DNA from: Cichorium intybus
Taxonomy: Eukaryota > Streptophyta > Magnoliopsida > Asterales > Asteraceae
Length of the DNA stretch: 64,000 nt
Assembly (NCBI GenBank): GCA_023525715.1
Contig: CM042012.1
Location: 116,109,298 to 116,173,297 of the forward strand
Direction of reading: 5' to 3'
In this document: positions 13,577 to 26,200 of the stretch, in pieces
Layout of the letters: the number at the start of each line of letters is the position of its first letter
Numbering within the stretch: position 1 is the stretch's first letter
Program-made: the position numbers and the translations under genes
The notes under the pieces: model-generated
Told to the model about the DNA's origin: nothing
Seen by the model: only the letters and a program-made list of their open reading frames with translations
Databases searched by the model: none

Positions 13577-16501
13577 TGTGACAACTGTCAAATTAGTCAA
13601 CGAAAGTCAACTTAAGTCAACCAAAGCGTACGTTAAAGTCAATATGTGAAATGTAAATTTTATAATCTCTACGTTGTATTATTTGATATTATAATATTAC
13701 GTATGCTAATTTAAATCAGTTATGCGAACAAACCATGCTGAACTAGATGTTTTAATATAAAAAAAAATTACGGCATGAATAGTAACCGGCGTGAATAGTG
13801 AACGGTAAAAGTTTAAAACTCTTCGGAATATTACAAATTTTATATCAAAATGTAGATAAAAATACGATGGTTCCGAATATATATTTATATTTTTACCAAA
13901 CGTTATATATAAAAAGTTATGATAGAAAAACATTTAATTTAACTTGAAAGTGACATTTGGTTATTAAAATATTTATATAATATTAAAAAAAAGGGTCAAA
14001 ATGTTTGAAAATTTATTTGTCTCCACCGTAGGAGATTTGAAAAACATTTTTTTATATTTATTATTATTATTATTGTGGGCCCCACTTCATTATTTAATCA
14101 ATTTTACACATTTTACCCTCAAAGAATTCGTATTTTCATTTCGAACACTACGTATTCAATATGTATTTTTAAGTTTATCAATAATATTATGTCGTTTTAT
14201 AAAATGGAAAAATTTACCGTCAAAACGGTGTCATCGATACGGACAACCTGACGTCAAAATTTAATATCATTGATATTAGTTTTATATTTAATATTTTCTT
14301 TTTCTTTAAAATGAAATTGTATTTACATTTAAACCCTATATTTTCAATAAGTTTACAATTAATACCCTTTCGTTAATTCGTTAAAGACTTTTAGTTAAAA
14401 AGTTGATATTATTAAACTACGATTTTTGTAGATTATATTTCTATAAAAGAAAATTATTTGTTTTAATTAAAAACTATTAAATCTATTTAAAGAGTATTTT
14501 AAGGGTATGTTTTGTTATAAACAATTTCTAAAAGCTATAAAAGTCGAATATCTGTATCTTGAGGGCCGCAATACGAAAATAAATCTACTATAAATATAGC
14601 CTCATTCTAGCCATTCAAATCACACAAACAAGTTCTTCGATACGTATAGAGAGATATACGAAGAATGAGCGTTAGAAGTAGATATTTCAGTTATAAATAT
14701 AGTGAATTCGAGTTAGAAGCACGAAGAGTCGGGCGATCTAACAACAATTGGCGATAAGATCCTAGTCGACATTGAGGTGAGTTCATACCCCTTCTTTTTT
14801 TATCTTTATTCAAGTTTTTAAGGGGGAGAATACAAGTTATACTATACAAATAGTTATTTATACTCATTTATAACAATAGTAAACGAAATGCGAATTTTGT
14901 AAACATCATTAAACAATTCAATTATAATTCCAAAAATAATATCGAATGATCTACTTACGAGGGCGGTGTCTAGGCCGATCATTTGGGCTAGGTTGTTGGA
15001 TTTCCGAAAGGCTTATACGCTGAAAGGGTCCTGCCTCCCCATTTGATCTTCTACCTGGCCGTTCTTTATTTGATAGTCATGAAATATTATATTGGAATTA
15101 ATAAAGGGTATAACCAATTTATTACACCACTATCGTGGAGAATATATCTTAAAAGAAGTTCTTTATAACCATCTAAATAAGTTATTTCACATATATTTGT
15201 AAATATATGCTTTTCACAACGGAATACTAAAAATAAACTATTATAGGAATAGTTTGTTGATACAAATGTTACTATGACGTTTTAAAGAAGACAAATAATT
15301 ATATAAAATATATAATTATTATACATTACTATATTATCATGAGAAAAATGATAATTGACAAATACAAAGATTTTCATATACAAAATTTAACAAGTTGATT
15401 GATACATACATTTTTGTGAGACGGGTCTTCACAGTACTTATTTAAGTACATACTATAAGTCCTGAAATTTATAACCAGAGTCTCGGTAAGAGAGCGTGAT
15501 ACTTATGTATAGATCTATACGGGATTGACAACCCCGCACCTGAGCTGTTAGCTACAGCTAGACCGACGGGTCTGAGGTGACAAATGTCATAACAGTCCGA
15601 CGCCTGAAGAACGTCGAAGCAGGCCTACATGGTCACAGTATGGTTACAGGGCGTCTCGCATGGGAAATCAACTTATTAAATTGTTTACGTGGAAATATAC
15701 ATTTTCAATGGCTTTATACTACAAACTATGCTATACATTTTAGTCCTTGGGTTTTAAGGACTTGGATACATTCATAAGAAAATATTGGATTTTCTTGGAT
15801 TACAATACTACATTTTACAAGGAAAGAGATTCCTCATACAAGTTTTATGGTATTAAAACTACATTTTAACAAGTTACAAATATAAGTATGGTTTTACTTA
15901 TACACACTGATTCTATGGGAATTAAAACTATGTTTTATCAAAGATATAAATATAAGTACGGTTTACTTATACATACGACTTTTGTGGAATTAAATCTACG
16001 ATTCGACTACCAGTAAACACCTATTTACACTGTTTTATACAAGAATAAAACTACGTAATACTATTTTCAAGTATACAAATACCTATACATTTTCGGTCTT
16101 TGGGTTTTAAGACTACTACTCATTTATAAGAAAATATTGGATTTTCTGGTTTCAAACACTATCTTTCTACAAGGAAAAAGGATTATGGATTTTCTCATAC
16201 AAAAATCTTATGAACTCACCAACGTAATGTTGACACTCTTTCAAACTACTTGTATTCTCAGGAAATTGATAGGGTAACTACAACCTTTGACGATGGTCGC
16301 TATGGCGTCATACCATGTATTTTGATATCATATTGTAATTGTATTCAAAACATACAATCTTTTGAACTATTGTAACATTTACAATTATGTATATGATGGA
16401 TGTGTTTGCTTTGATCACTATTGTACAAACGTTGTTGTGATACTGTTCATGAAGTCATCCACCCTCAGACGTTTCCGCCATCGTGGTTTGGGGGTGTGAC
16501 A
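13577..16501 (+). repeat. Left LTR of the chromovirus (2,925 bp)
   Basis: TGTGACAACTG...GGGGGTGTGACA. A TATA box (TATAAATAT) lies at 14589-14597, followed by AT-rich sequence, so transcription likely starts about 1 kb into the LTR. Apart from indels it matches the right LTR base for base over long stretches. Confidence 0.88.
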
Positions 16502-17072
16502 GATTGGTATCAGAGCATTGTTTATAGTGAACTAAGTATATCAATCCATTTAATATATACAACTATAATTACAATGGGACTAAAACTCTCTAAAACAATC
16601 TGTACAAAGTATACTTTAAAATACAATGATATTTTTATAAAGTATAAGTACAAGTACATACATACTAGAACAATGTCATAACCAGAACAATACAAGAGTA
16701 ATAAGATGAGTTGAACACTACGAGTAGGCCTAGGTAGTTATGTAATCATACCTAGGACAAATAGAGCCTGATCAACTGTATTTGTCCAAGGTATGACTAA
16801 CATGTACTTAGAAATAGTCGTAGTGAACAACAAGTCTAAAAACTTATCAAGAACCCCATACAAAGAAACTCTAAAACAAAATATAAAGATAAAATACTAT
16901 AGGAGTATTTTATAATACTAAATAACCATACATTTAGACACTTTATGTACCTCTTATACCCCTATCCTTACATAGTAGACCTGGCTATTCAATAATACCT
17001 GACCAATAACTATTATCGAAAACCTACCATCATTCCTACCAACAATTCCATTAAACTAATATTGGTAGAAAT
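16502..17072 (+). other. Primer binding site and leader of the chromovirus
   Basis: ATTGGTATCAGAGC at 16503-16516 is complementary to the 3' end of initiator tRNA-Met. The rest is AT-rich leader with a long imperfect palindrome around 16715-16800 (CCTAGGTAG...CTACC theme). No gag start is seen. The 3' end of the RWP-RK gene (minus strand) begins at 17073. Confidence 0.75.
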
Positions 17073-18422
17073 TCAATCTGAAAGCCGAAGGCGGGCTATG
17101 TCACCTGCCAAGTCTTCTAGGTTCTCTTCACTTGTGATCTTGAGAAAATCATGGTTAAAACCACTCATAGCAGAAACAGAAGACAGAGATTGTTGCTGTG
17201 TATGGATCCCTGATGAAGCTTCCTCCCTCTTTTGAACCTTTCTTTTATTGTAAACAGCCGTAAAGGCAGCTTGCCTCAATCTTTGTGGTATCAGTTATCT
17301 TCGAACTGAAACCCTCGACTATTGCTCTTTTCTCATTCTCTAGACCATGTATTACGTCTGCTCTACTAGGATTTTTATCAAATTCCTGTTGCATAAATAC
17401 TTTCAGTCATTACAATCTCATGGCATTAAAATTGTGGAGAAAGAAATACAATTCTTAACCTGAGTATGGTTAATAAGAGTTTGTAGACTCTTAATCTGTC
17501 GTCGAGGCCAACTTTTGATGCCTAACTTCCTACAGCGTTGCTTCAACTGTGTTGATCCAACGTTGAGTTCCCTTGCAGCTTCCAAAATGGGCTTATCAAA
17601 ATGCATGGATATTGTTTCCTTACTCAACGCATGTCCAGAACCCCTTTTTCTACAAATTTCAAAGGTTCTTGGAATCGAGGTTGAAACGTTTTCATTTTGG
17701 ATCAATTGTGTATGATCCTGATCACTAACACTTTCATTGTTACCTATTATGGGTAATAGTTCTTGATTTCCAAAATCAACCATAAACCCAGAATTCCCAT
17801 TCTTGAAACTTTCTAAGTTACTTTGGATCAATTGAAAATGATCCTGATATTGAAAACCACCCACAAATTCAGGATTCGCTGAAGCGAACCATATAGTGTC
17901 ATCATGGATCGGCTGTATTTGATCCTGATTTTGAATGTCAGTTTGAAACCCCTGATTTGTTAGATCTACTCCACTATGCCATATGGGCACGTTCATGCTT
18001 AGATTATCATTAGTAAGATCATCTTCGAATGGATCTGTGTATAACGTATGTTAGATAATTAAGCAAAACAAACATAAAGCTTAAGAAAATGACTTAACCT
18101 GGAAGTATACATTGAGATTGCCCAACGGCGATGTTTTGATTTAAAGGCAGTGGATCTTCAGGGAGAATACCCATCAGAGGAAAAACATCAGGATCATCTT
18201 GAAGTTGATCCAGCGGTAATATATCTGGAAAATCTATACCTCACATAGTTTAAAACAAAATCAAAACGCTAGAGAAATGAATAAGAAATAAAAGGAGTTA
18301 AGGATATTATAATTATCAGACTCCAGTAGAGGTATCTGATTAAACGATAGGGAGGTACCCTCTTCCCTTAGGAAATTCCGCTCAGCGTCTGACAAGTTTT
18401 CCATATGAGATATATTTTCCAT
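17073..18422 (-). pseudogene. Captured RWP-RK (RKD-like) transcription factor gene with introns
   Basis: Read on the minus strand from ATG at 18422. Exons: 18422-18308, 18233-18099, 18034-17460, 17385-17073; the phases fit at all three junctions. Introns 2 and 3 have GT...AG ends; intron 1 starts ATATCC. Exon 3 encodes an RWP-RK DNA-binding region (LSKETISMHFDKPILEAARE... then CRKLGIKSWPRRQ). The signature reads SWPRRQ where the family usually has RWPxRK. Exon 4 gives a predicted helix (LENEKRA...) and LRQAAFTAVYNKRK, as in plant RKD proteins, which act in egg-cell and embryo programmes. A 1-nt frame change near 17280 separates these two parts, so the copy is probably non-functional or has a different splice there. 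Retained introns show capture at DNA level, not by reverse transcription of mRNA. Confidence 0.75.
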
Positions 18423-18518
18423 GCCTCGATTGGAAATCTGAGATTATATAAGAATAAACTAGTAGTAGGAAAGAATGAGACTGAAAAGATCTTAGATACA
18501 AATGATGATACATACCCG

Positions 18519-18526
18519 TTTATATA
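18519..18526 (-). promoter_or_regulatory. TATA box of the captured RWP-RK gene
   Basis: TATATAAA on the minus strand, about 97 nt upstream of the ATG at 18422. This suggests that promoter sequence was captured with the gene. Confidence 0.5.
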
Positions 18527-19647
18527 GCATCTTACAGCAGGAACTGAAAGGACAACTCACGTTCATAATACCGAAATTCAAAATATCTACAGTAGATGCA
18601 ATCTTTTCACTACCCTAATTGATATCCTTTTTTCCAAATTCGCGACTTGACTCCGATGAGGACGGGATAACGAAAAGACATTTTTTTAATATATATATAT
18701 CTTCTGATAACAGAAATAGTTTAAAGAATAGTTAATTCAATTGTATAATAATCTAGTCATAAATAATGAATTAGAACCTACTCATTTAGTATCTGCAGAG
18801 CTCGTGGTTCACATGTATCTTAAATGTTTCCTTCCATCCTACGAGTATCAACTGTAAAATGAAATCACATATCATATCTTAAACATCCTCAGGCATTTCC
18901 ATAATACTTAACTCAAATGATTAAGAAATCAATAGCAAATACAAATCACAATTAGAGAATATCATATGCTATCAACCCGAAACTCCGAATTCCGTGATTT
19001 TACCAAATCAACCGTTAGAACATCACGATATCTGCAACAAGTACTCAATACAACACATATTAACAATCTATTAACAACACATAAGATGAATCAAAGCATA
19101 CTTTCAGATTTGGACATCTAGGGTTTGAAACCCTAATACTCAAAATCACTAACCTTGTGAATTAAGAACTCGAGAATGCATTTCGGGTATTAAATCCGAC
19201 CTTCCCAAACTTTTTCTACACAAAACCCGTGACCAAAATGACAAAATTTCACATCTTTTGATCTGAAAATCGCCTAGGGGATTTTTGGTTCGCTGCCCGA
19301 ATAACTCCAATGAAGCAGGTTAGCGACATTAACCTTTAAAGTTAGCGTCGTTCACTTTTAAAATCCAACCTATACTCCGAAACCGACCCGTGTAAGTCTA
19401 CTGGATACTACTGGATGTTACGGTAACTAGAACACAAACCGTTTTCATAAACACGACCCGTGTAACTCCTACAATGCCAAAACAGTTTCAATTCACGACC
19501 CGGGAGGTCCCGTGTAACTCCTGTTTGATATCTTTAAGGTTTAAACTCCTTCTAAATGAGTTTCTAATCCTCCTATTCACATAACAATCTAGTAACTATT
19601 ATTTATACTAAGATTAACTCAAGTTTAGTTACCAAAAATATTATGAC
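18527..19647. other. Upstream flank of the RWP-RK gene, no gene recognised
   Basis: AT-rich sequence, probably host DNA upstream of the captured gene, passing at about 19200 into element-derived sequence with several ACGACCCGTGTAA motifs (19385-19520). Similar ACACGGCCCGTGT motifs occur in the solo LTR at 47156-48701. Confidence 0.45.
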
Positions 19648-19767
19648 GTTAAACTCCAAAATCAAAGCGATGGAAAACTGAAAAGCACCAAGTGTGGACC
19701 TGAATTTACCAAGGAACGTGAGGACCAGATGAAACTCAAATACCCACATCTCTTCCCAAACCCTTGA
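19648..19767 (+). pseudogene. Chromodomain tail of a chromovirus integrase
   Basis: A 39-codon plus-strand frame ending TGA at 19765. It encodes a segment with GPEFTKERE and KYPHLF, the typical last residues of the chromodomain region of Tekay-type polyproteins. The element's polypurine/LTR boundary follows 56 bp later. It is the only piece of pol left and identifies the parent family. Confidence 0.65.
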
Positions 19768-19822
19768 GGATCTATTCAAAGTGCTAAATTTCGGGACGAA
19801 ATTCCTTCTAACGGGTAAATAA

Positions 19823-22750
19823 TGTGACAACTGTCAAATTAATCAACGAAAGTCAACTTAAGTCAACCAAAGCGTACGTTAAAGTCAATATGTGAAATGT
19901 AAATTTCATAATCTCTACGTTGTATTATTTGATATTATAATATTACGTATGCTAATTTAAGTCAGTTATGCGAACAAACCATGCTGAACTAGATGTTTTA
20001 ATATAAAAAAAAATTACGGCATGAATAGTAACCGGCGTGAATAGTGAACGGTAAAAGTTTAAAACTCTTCGGAATATTACAAATTTTATATCAAAACGTA
20101 GATAAAAATACGACGGTTCCGAATATATATTTATATTTTTACCAAACGTTATATATAAAAGTTATGATAGAAAAACGTTTAATTTAACTTGAAAGCGATA
20201 TTTGGTTATTAAAATATTTATATAATATTAAAAAAAAAGGTCAAAATGTTTGAAAATTTATTTGTCTCCACCGTTAGGTGGAGATTTGAAAAACATTTTT
20301 TTATATTTATTATTATTATTATTGTGGGCCCCACTTCATTATTTAATCAATTTTACACATTTTACCCTCAAAGAATTCGTATTTTCATTTTGAACACTAC
20401 GTATTCAATACGTATTTTTAAGTTTATTAATAATATTATGTCGTTTTATAAAATGGAAAAATTTACCGTCAAAACGGTGTCATCGATACGGACAACCTGA
20501 CGTCAAAATTTAATATCATTGATATTAGTTTTATATTTAATATTTTCTTTTTCTTTAAAATGAAATTGTATTTACATTTAAACCCTATATTTTCAATAAA
20601 TTTACAATTAATACCCTTTCGTTAATTCGTTAAAGACTTTTAGTTAAAAAGTTGATATTATTAAACTACGATTTTTGTAGATTATATTTCTATAGAAGAA
20701 AATTATTTGTTTTAATTAAAAACAATTAAATCTATTTAAAGAGTATTTTAAGGGTATGTTTTGTTATAAACAAATTCTAAAAGCTATAAAAGTCGAATAT
20801 CTGTATCTTGAGAGCCGCAATACGAAAATAAATCTACTATAAATATAGCCTCATTCTAGCCATTCAAATCATACAAACAAGTTCTTCGATACGTATAGAG
20901 AGATATACGAAGAATGAGCGTTAGAAGTAGATATTTCAGTTATAAATATAGTGAGTTCGAGTTAGAAGCACGAAGAGTCGGACGATCTAACAACAATTGG
21001 CGATAAGATCCTAGTCGACATTGAGGTGAGTTCATACCCCTTCTTTTTTTATCTTTATTCAAGTTTTTAAGGGGGAGAATACAAGTTATACTATACAAAT
21101 AGTTATTTATACTCATTTATAACAATAGTAAACGAAATGCGAATTTTGTAAACATCATTAAACAATTCAATTATAATTCCAAAAATAATATCGAATGATC
21201 TACTTACGAGGGCGGTGTCTAGGCCGATCATTTGGGCTAGGTTGTTGGATTTCCGAAAGGTTTATACGCTGAAAGGGTCCTGCCTCCCCATTTGATCTTC
21301 TACTTGGCCGTTCTTTATTTGATAGTCATGAAATATTATATTGGAATTAATAAAGGGTATAACCAATTTATTACACCACTATCGTGGAGAATATATCTTA
21401 AAAGAAGTTCTTTATAACCATCTAAATAAGTTATTTCACATATATTTGTAAATATATGCTTTTCACAACGGAATACTAAAAATAAACTATTATAGGAATA
21501 GTTTGTTGATACAAATGTTACTATGACGTTTTAAAGAAGACAAATAATTATATAAAATATATAATTATTATACATTACTATATTATCATGAGAAAAATGA
21601 TAATTGACAAATACAAAGGTTTTCATATACAAACTTTAACAAGTTGATTGATACATACATTTTTGTGAGACGGGTCTTCACAGTACTCATTTAAGTATAT
21701 ACTATAAGTCCTGAAATTTATAACCAGAGTCTCGGTAAGAGAGCGTGATATTTGTGTATAGATCTATACGGGATTGACAACCCGGACCTGAGCTGCTAGC
21801 TACAGCTAGACCGACGGGTCTGAGGTGACAAATGTCATAACAATCCGACGCCTGAAGAACGTCGAAGCAATCCTACATGGTCACAGTATGGTTATAGGGC
21901 GTCTCGCATGGGAAATCAACTTATTAAATTGCTTACGTGGAAATATACATTTTCAATGGCTTTATACTACAAACTATGCTATACATTTTTGTCCTTGGGT
22001 TTTAAGGACTTGGATACATTCATAAGAAAATATTGGATTTTCTTGGATTACAATACTACATTTTACAATGAAAGAGATTCCTCATACAAGTTTTATGGTA
22101 TTAAAACTACATTTTAACAAGTTACAAATATAAGTATGGTTTTATTTATACACACTGATTCTATGGGAATTAAAACTATGTTTTATCAAAGATATAAATA
22201 TAAGTACGGTTTACTTATACATACGACTTTTGTGGAATTAAATCTACGATTCGACTACCAGTAAACACCTATTTACACGGTTTTATACAAGAATAAAACT
22301 ACGTAATACTATTTTCAAGTATACAAATACCTATACATTTTCGGTCTTTGGGTTTTAAGACTACTACTCATTTATAAGAAAATATTGGATTTTCTGGTTT
22401 CAAACACTATCTTTCTACAAGGAAAAAGGATTATGGATTTTCTCATACAAAAATCTTATGAACTCACCAACGTAATGTTGACACTCTTTCAAACTACTTG
22501 TATTCTCAGGAAATTGATAGGGTAACTACAACCTTTGACGATGGGTCGCTATGGCGTCATACCATGTATTTTGATATCATATTGTAATTGTATTCAAAAC
22601 ATACAATCTTTTGAACTATTGTAACATTTACAATTATGTATATGATGGATGTGTTTGCTTTGATCACTATTGTACAAACGTTGTTGTGATACTGTTCATG
22701 AAGTCATCCACCCTCAGACGTTTCCACCATCGTGGTTTGGGGGTGTGACA
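19823..22750 (+). repeat. Right LTR of the chromovirus (2,928 bp)
   Basis: TGTGACAACTG...GGGGGTGTGACA, followed by the target duplication GAGAT. Small indels (for example an extra TAGGTG near 20274) distinguish it from the left copy. Confidence 0.88.
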
Positions 22751-22755
22751 GAGAT

Positions 22756-24603
22756 CGGCTTTGAGAAGTTGAATCTTTGTAGTCTTCCCAACCAGTTGAT
22801 CAATGACCTCATTCTCCATGGCCAGCTCCTTCTTCAATTGTTCCACCTTAGCTTCGAGGGAAGAAGCTAGGTCGGAATTCTCCTGCTTTAGTTCAGAGCA
22901 ACGAACAGAGAGCGCCTCCTTCTCTTCCTTTAGTCATTCTCCGAAACTGGAAATAACCTTATGCATCTGAGAATTTGTAGAATCATGAGCATCTCTGAAA
23001 TCCTTTACAAATTTTAGGACTTCAGACTTTAGTTTTCCGACAGTTTCGGTCGCATCCTTCATCTGCTTTTCAGAGGCTTCCATCACCGTGGCAAAATCTC
23101 CAAGGATTTTGGTGTTGTCACTGATCAAGGTCTCCACAGTCTCCACAGATGTCTTGTGGGCGTCCAACTGGGATTGCCAGTCGGAAGTAGAGGGAGCCTT
23201 GTTGGATTGCTCCTTGGTCATCGGAGCATTGTCATTATCAGCATTGTGTCCGTACAGAGCAAGTAGACTCAAGAAAGTCGGAAAGATCATCATGTTCATC
23301 ATAAAACAGGGTGTCTTCGTCATCTAATGGAGGAGTTTGGTGGTTTGGAGAAGGTATTGTGGTGTGTTTGGGTGATGGCGAGGGAGATTTTTGAGTGTTG
23401 GTTTTGTGTGAGGGAGAGTTGTTGGGAGTTGGTTTTGGACTGGAGTTCGGAGTGGTTTTTAGAGTGGGATCGTGAGGTGGGGAAGGAGGATTCTAAATCT
23501 TGTTTACGATGTCGTCTCCTTCTTCATTGTCGCCCTGAGCACCTTTCTGAGGATTGGTGATAGTGCGTTCTACCGAATGTTCATCTTCGGAATGTGGTGT
23601 CAGAACCATTTTCCAAAGCTTCTTTTTGGGCTTTGAAGATTTGACCGTTTCGGAAGTCGAACCCTTTCCTTGTCATTTAACGGCCTTCCTTGGATTTTCT
23701 AATTTATCAAAAGCCTCCTGAAGTTCAGGCGTAATCGGACGAACTCCTGATGATTGTAACTCGCGGTAAGCAACGACACACTGGACATCGCTCGAAACTC
23801 TGTTAGTCATTTCTACAGGTTTCGAACCGATGAAATCAAAATCTTCTGGTTTCGATGTGACAAATGTGGTTGTCGGTAGAGTCGGAATGACAGGCATGAC
23901 AGAGTCGATCATAATATGAATGTCATGCTTAGAGAGAGCCCTTTGCACGACAATAGACCAAAAACGAGCACAAGAGATCTTCGAGTGACGATTCTTGTAA
24001 TTGACACTCTCAACAAAGTGACTCTACAGAACTGAGTCATAGCCAAGATTGATATCATTGTACAGACCATAGAAGAGAGTGTAGAAAGGCTTACTTGCGC
24101 TGTCTGTCCCTATGGTTCGTTCAGAGAAGCTTTTGAAAAGAATCGTGAAGAGCGCATTCCAATGAGGAGGTAACCTTTTCTTTGTAAATTTTGACAGTTG
24201 GGAAATATCTCCCTTGTATCCCATCTAGAAGAAGAGCTTTTGAAGTGTCACCGGTTGAAGAGATTCAGGATCAACCAGGTTCTCCATGTCAGTAATCCCT
24301 AGCAGTTTCCCAAAACAAGATTTTAAGATTTGGGTTTTGACGGAACCCACCTCGAAAGTGACAATCTCCTCCGTTTTGTTGTAGAAAGCAGACGAGTATG
24401 CAGAGGAGAGATGAACTATGGGGGACTGATGCAGATTCAGTCAGTGCTTTGGAGATCCTTGAGTACTTCAGACACTCGATCATCGGACGAATGGATGCAT
24501 TATAGTGGGAAGAGTCGAGATCGATGATCATGTTTTGATTGGGTTTGATCTTCAGCATGAGAGTAGAAGATGTGTTGTCGTTTGCAGAGGAGGAACCCGC
24601 CAT
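22756..24603 (-). pseudogene. Element 1 accessory ORF, N-terminal half
   Basis: Begins with ATG at 24603, the same start context as the intact copy in Element 2 (MAGSSSAN...). It continues through the conserved N-terminal region, a linker and the coiled-coil stretch to the chromovirus insertion at 22750. Frameshifts near 24405 and in the linker (about 23320-23670) and a stop at about 22932 break it. The C-terminal half lies at 13571-12069. A minus-strand TATA box sits about 95 nt upstream of the ATG. Confidence 0.75.
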
Positions 24604-26200
24604 TGATGAATACTTGAGAATGAAGAACACAGGAGAGGAGAAGTTTGCTGTGGAGAAGAATGTGAGCGGTAAAGTGAGAGAAACCGTCCAAAAATCTTTA
24701 TATATCTTTGGGAATTCAAGTAGAGAAAGAAAATCCCAAAGAAGTCGGTTCTGTTTCCCCAAATATCTTCCCATACTGATACATTGCCCCCAAAGTCGCC
24801 CTGTCAAGCGCGTGAAAAGCGATAAATCAGCTGATGTGATAGTGACGTTGCAACTGACACGCGTGGATGACGTCATTGAAATTTCAAAAGTGTGCGCCTG
24901 AATAATCTTTTCCTCCAAGTATCTTCTAATGTTGATGAGTCAGCATTTCAATATTTCTGAAAAAGAATGCCAAAAACATTTCGCCAAGAAACCAGGATTA
25001 GAAAAATCAAGAGTGATTTTTATGCAAGAGTGTGCCAAATGAAAAGAAATAAAGCAAAGTAAATTTCTGGGATTTTAGTGATGTCGGAATGACATGAAAG
25101 CAGATGGATCCCAGGAGACGATCTCTTCCTTCGGAATCAAGAGAGATTCGGAAGTGCTTGTGTGGTTTCCCATTGAAGTACGATTACTTGACTTTTAAGA
25201 ATCAGTAAAAGGCATCTTTTAAATGTTGGGTATCATGGGTAGCTTATCTTCCAACAGATTCCGAAGCTTGACATAAGTCCAAAATCGGAGAGAAGTACTT
25301 GTTTGACCAGTGTAGCCATTAATAACAAGTATGGTTTGAGTTATTTAAAAGTGACTGTTGATTTTGGAAATCTCATTAAAAATTAAAAACTGCATCTTTT
25401 GGGAAGAAATATGTTAGGTCTAGTGTATTTCATTAAGATCACTCAGAAAATGAAAAATAGAGATTTCGCAATAGAAGCCGTCAATTCGAAATGGTTGTTC
25501 GGAATTTTGGGTTTCACTCGGAAGTGTGGTGATAACAATTCCGAGATCATAAACATAGTGGTTGTGTAACCATCAATTCTCAGTGGTAATGCTGAGAACC
25601 TTCATAAGGGTTACGTTTACATGGAAATGAGTGTGATAGAGAATTAAGAGATGGGTTAAGAGAGGTTGGGAGTCTCACAGCGCATCATGGTTATAATGAA
25701 TTGCGATCTTTGACTAGAATTTCTGCATCCATATATCGAAATTGGTTTGATTCTAAAAATCATAGGACTACATGTAAAGGTACAAGAAAATGTACAAAGA
25801 AGGTTTCCGTCAATTCATAGTTACATTCGGAAGAGAAAAGTTATTTTTGTATTTTTCAAGAAAAAGAAAAGAAAAAAAAGAAAACTAAAAATAAAAAAAT
25901 AATAGCATCAATTCTGGAAATGATTAAGGTGTCGTAAGTTGTGGGACAGGTGTCAAATGTCCTGCAGAAGCCATTAATGTGCAGACGGATGTGAAAACCC
26001 ATCTAATCAGCCATCTCTGAGACGATCTTGCTTTAATGAGAGCATTAAAGGTCTGTCACACTCATAATTACTCCCAAGAAATTAATAGTCGCCATAATTG
26101 GGAAGATTAATCGGTCATTTACCTGCCTATAAAAGGAAAAGAAATTTAGCGGTAAAACTCACACCAGAAAGAAAAGAACATAACAAAAGAATTAACACAG
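24604..26200. promoter_or_regulatory. Divergent promoter region of Element 1
   Basis: A 1.6-kb interval separates the ATG of the accessory ORF (minus, 24603) from that of the Agenet gene (plus, 26201). TATATAAAG at 24704-24696 serves the minus-strand gene and TATAAAAGG at 26128-26136 the plus-strand gene. Stretches are conserved with 30918-32411 of Element 2 (for example CTCACAGCGC, TTTGACTAGAATTTC, CCATCA with AGTGGTA). No reading frame of interest lies inside. Confidence 0.6.

Larger units (their letters stand above)
13577..22750 (+). mobile_element. Chromovirus-type LTR retrotransposon carrying an RWP-RK gene
   Basis: A 9,174-bp element with two LTRs (2,925 and 2,928 bp, roughly 98% alike by eye) and a perfect 5-bp target duplication GAGAT at 13572-13576 and 22751-22755. 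It sits inside the accessory ORF of Element 1. A tRNA-Met primer site follows the left LTR. Just before the right LTR there is a chromodomain-like C-terminal tail and a TTTCGGGACGAAATTCC motif, both usual at the 3' end of Tekay-type chromoviruses. Gag, protease, RT and integrase are absent. Their place is taken by an intron-containing RKD-like gene on the opposite strand. It is non-autonomous, with transposition proteins presumably supplied in trans. Confidence 0.85.

Noticed and set aside
16503..16516. tRNA gene suggested by GGTATCAGAGC
   Set aside because: These are primer binding sites complementary to initiator tRNA-Met next to LTRs; no cloverleaf sequence surrounds them.
23327..24901. 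Plus-strand frames opposite the accessory ORF of Element 1
   Set aside because: They are shadows of the degraded minus-strand gene.
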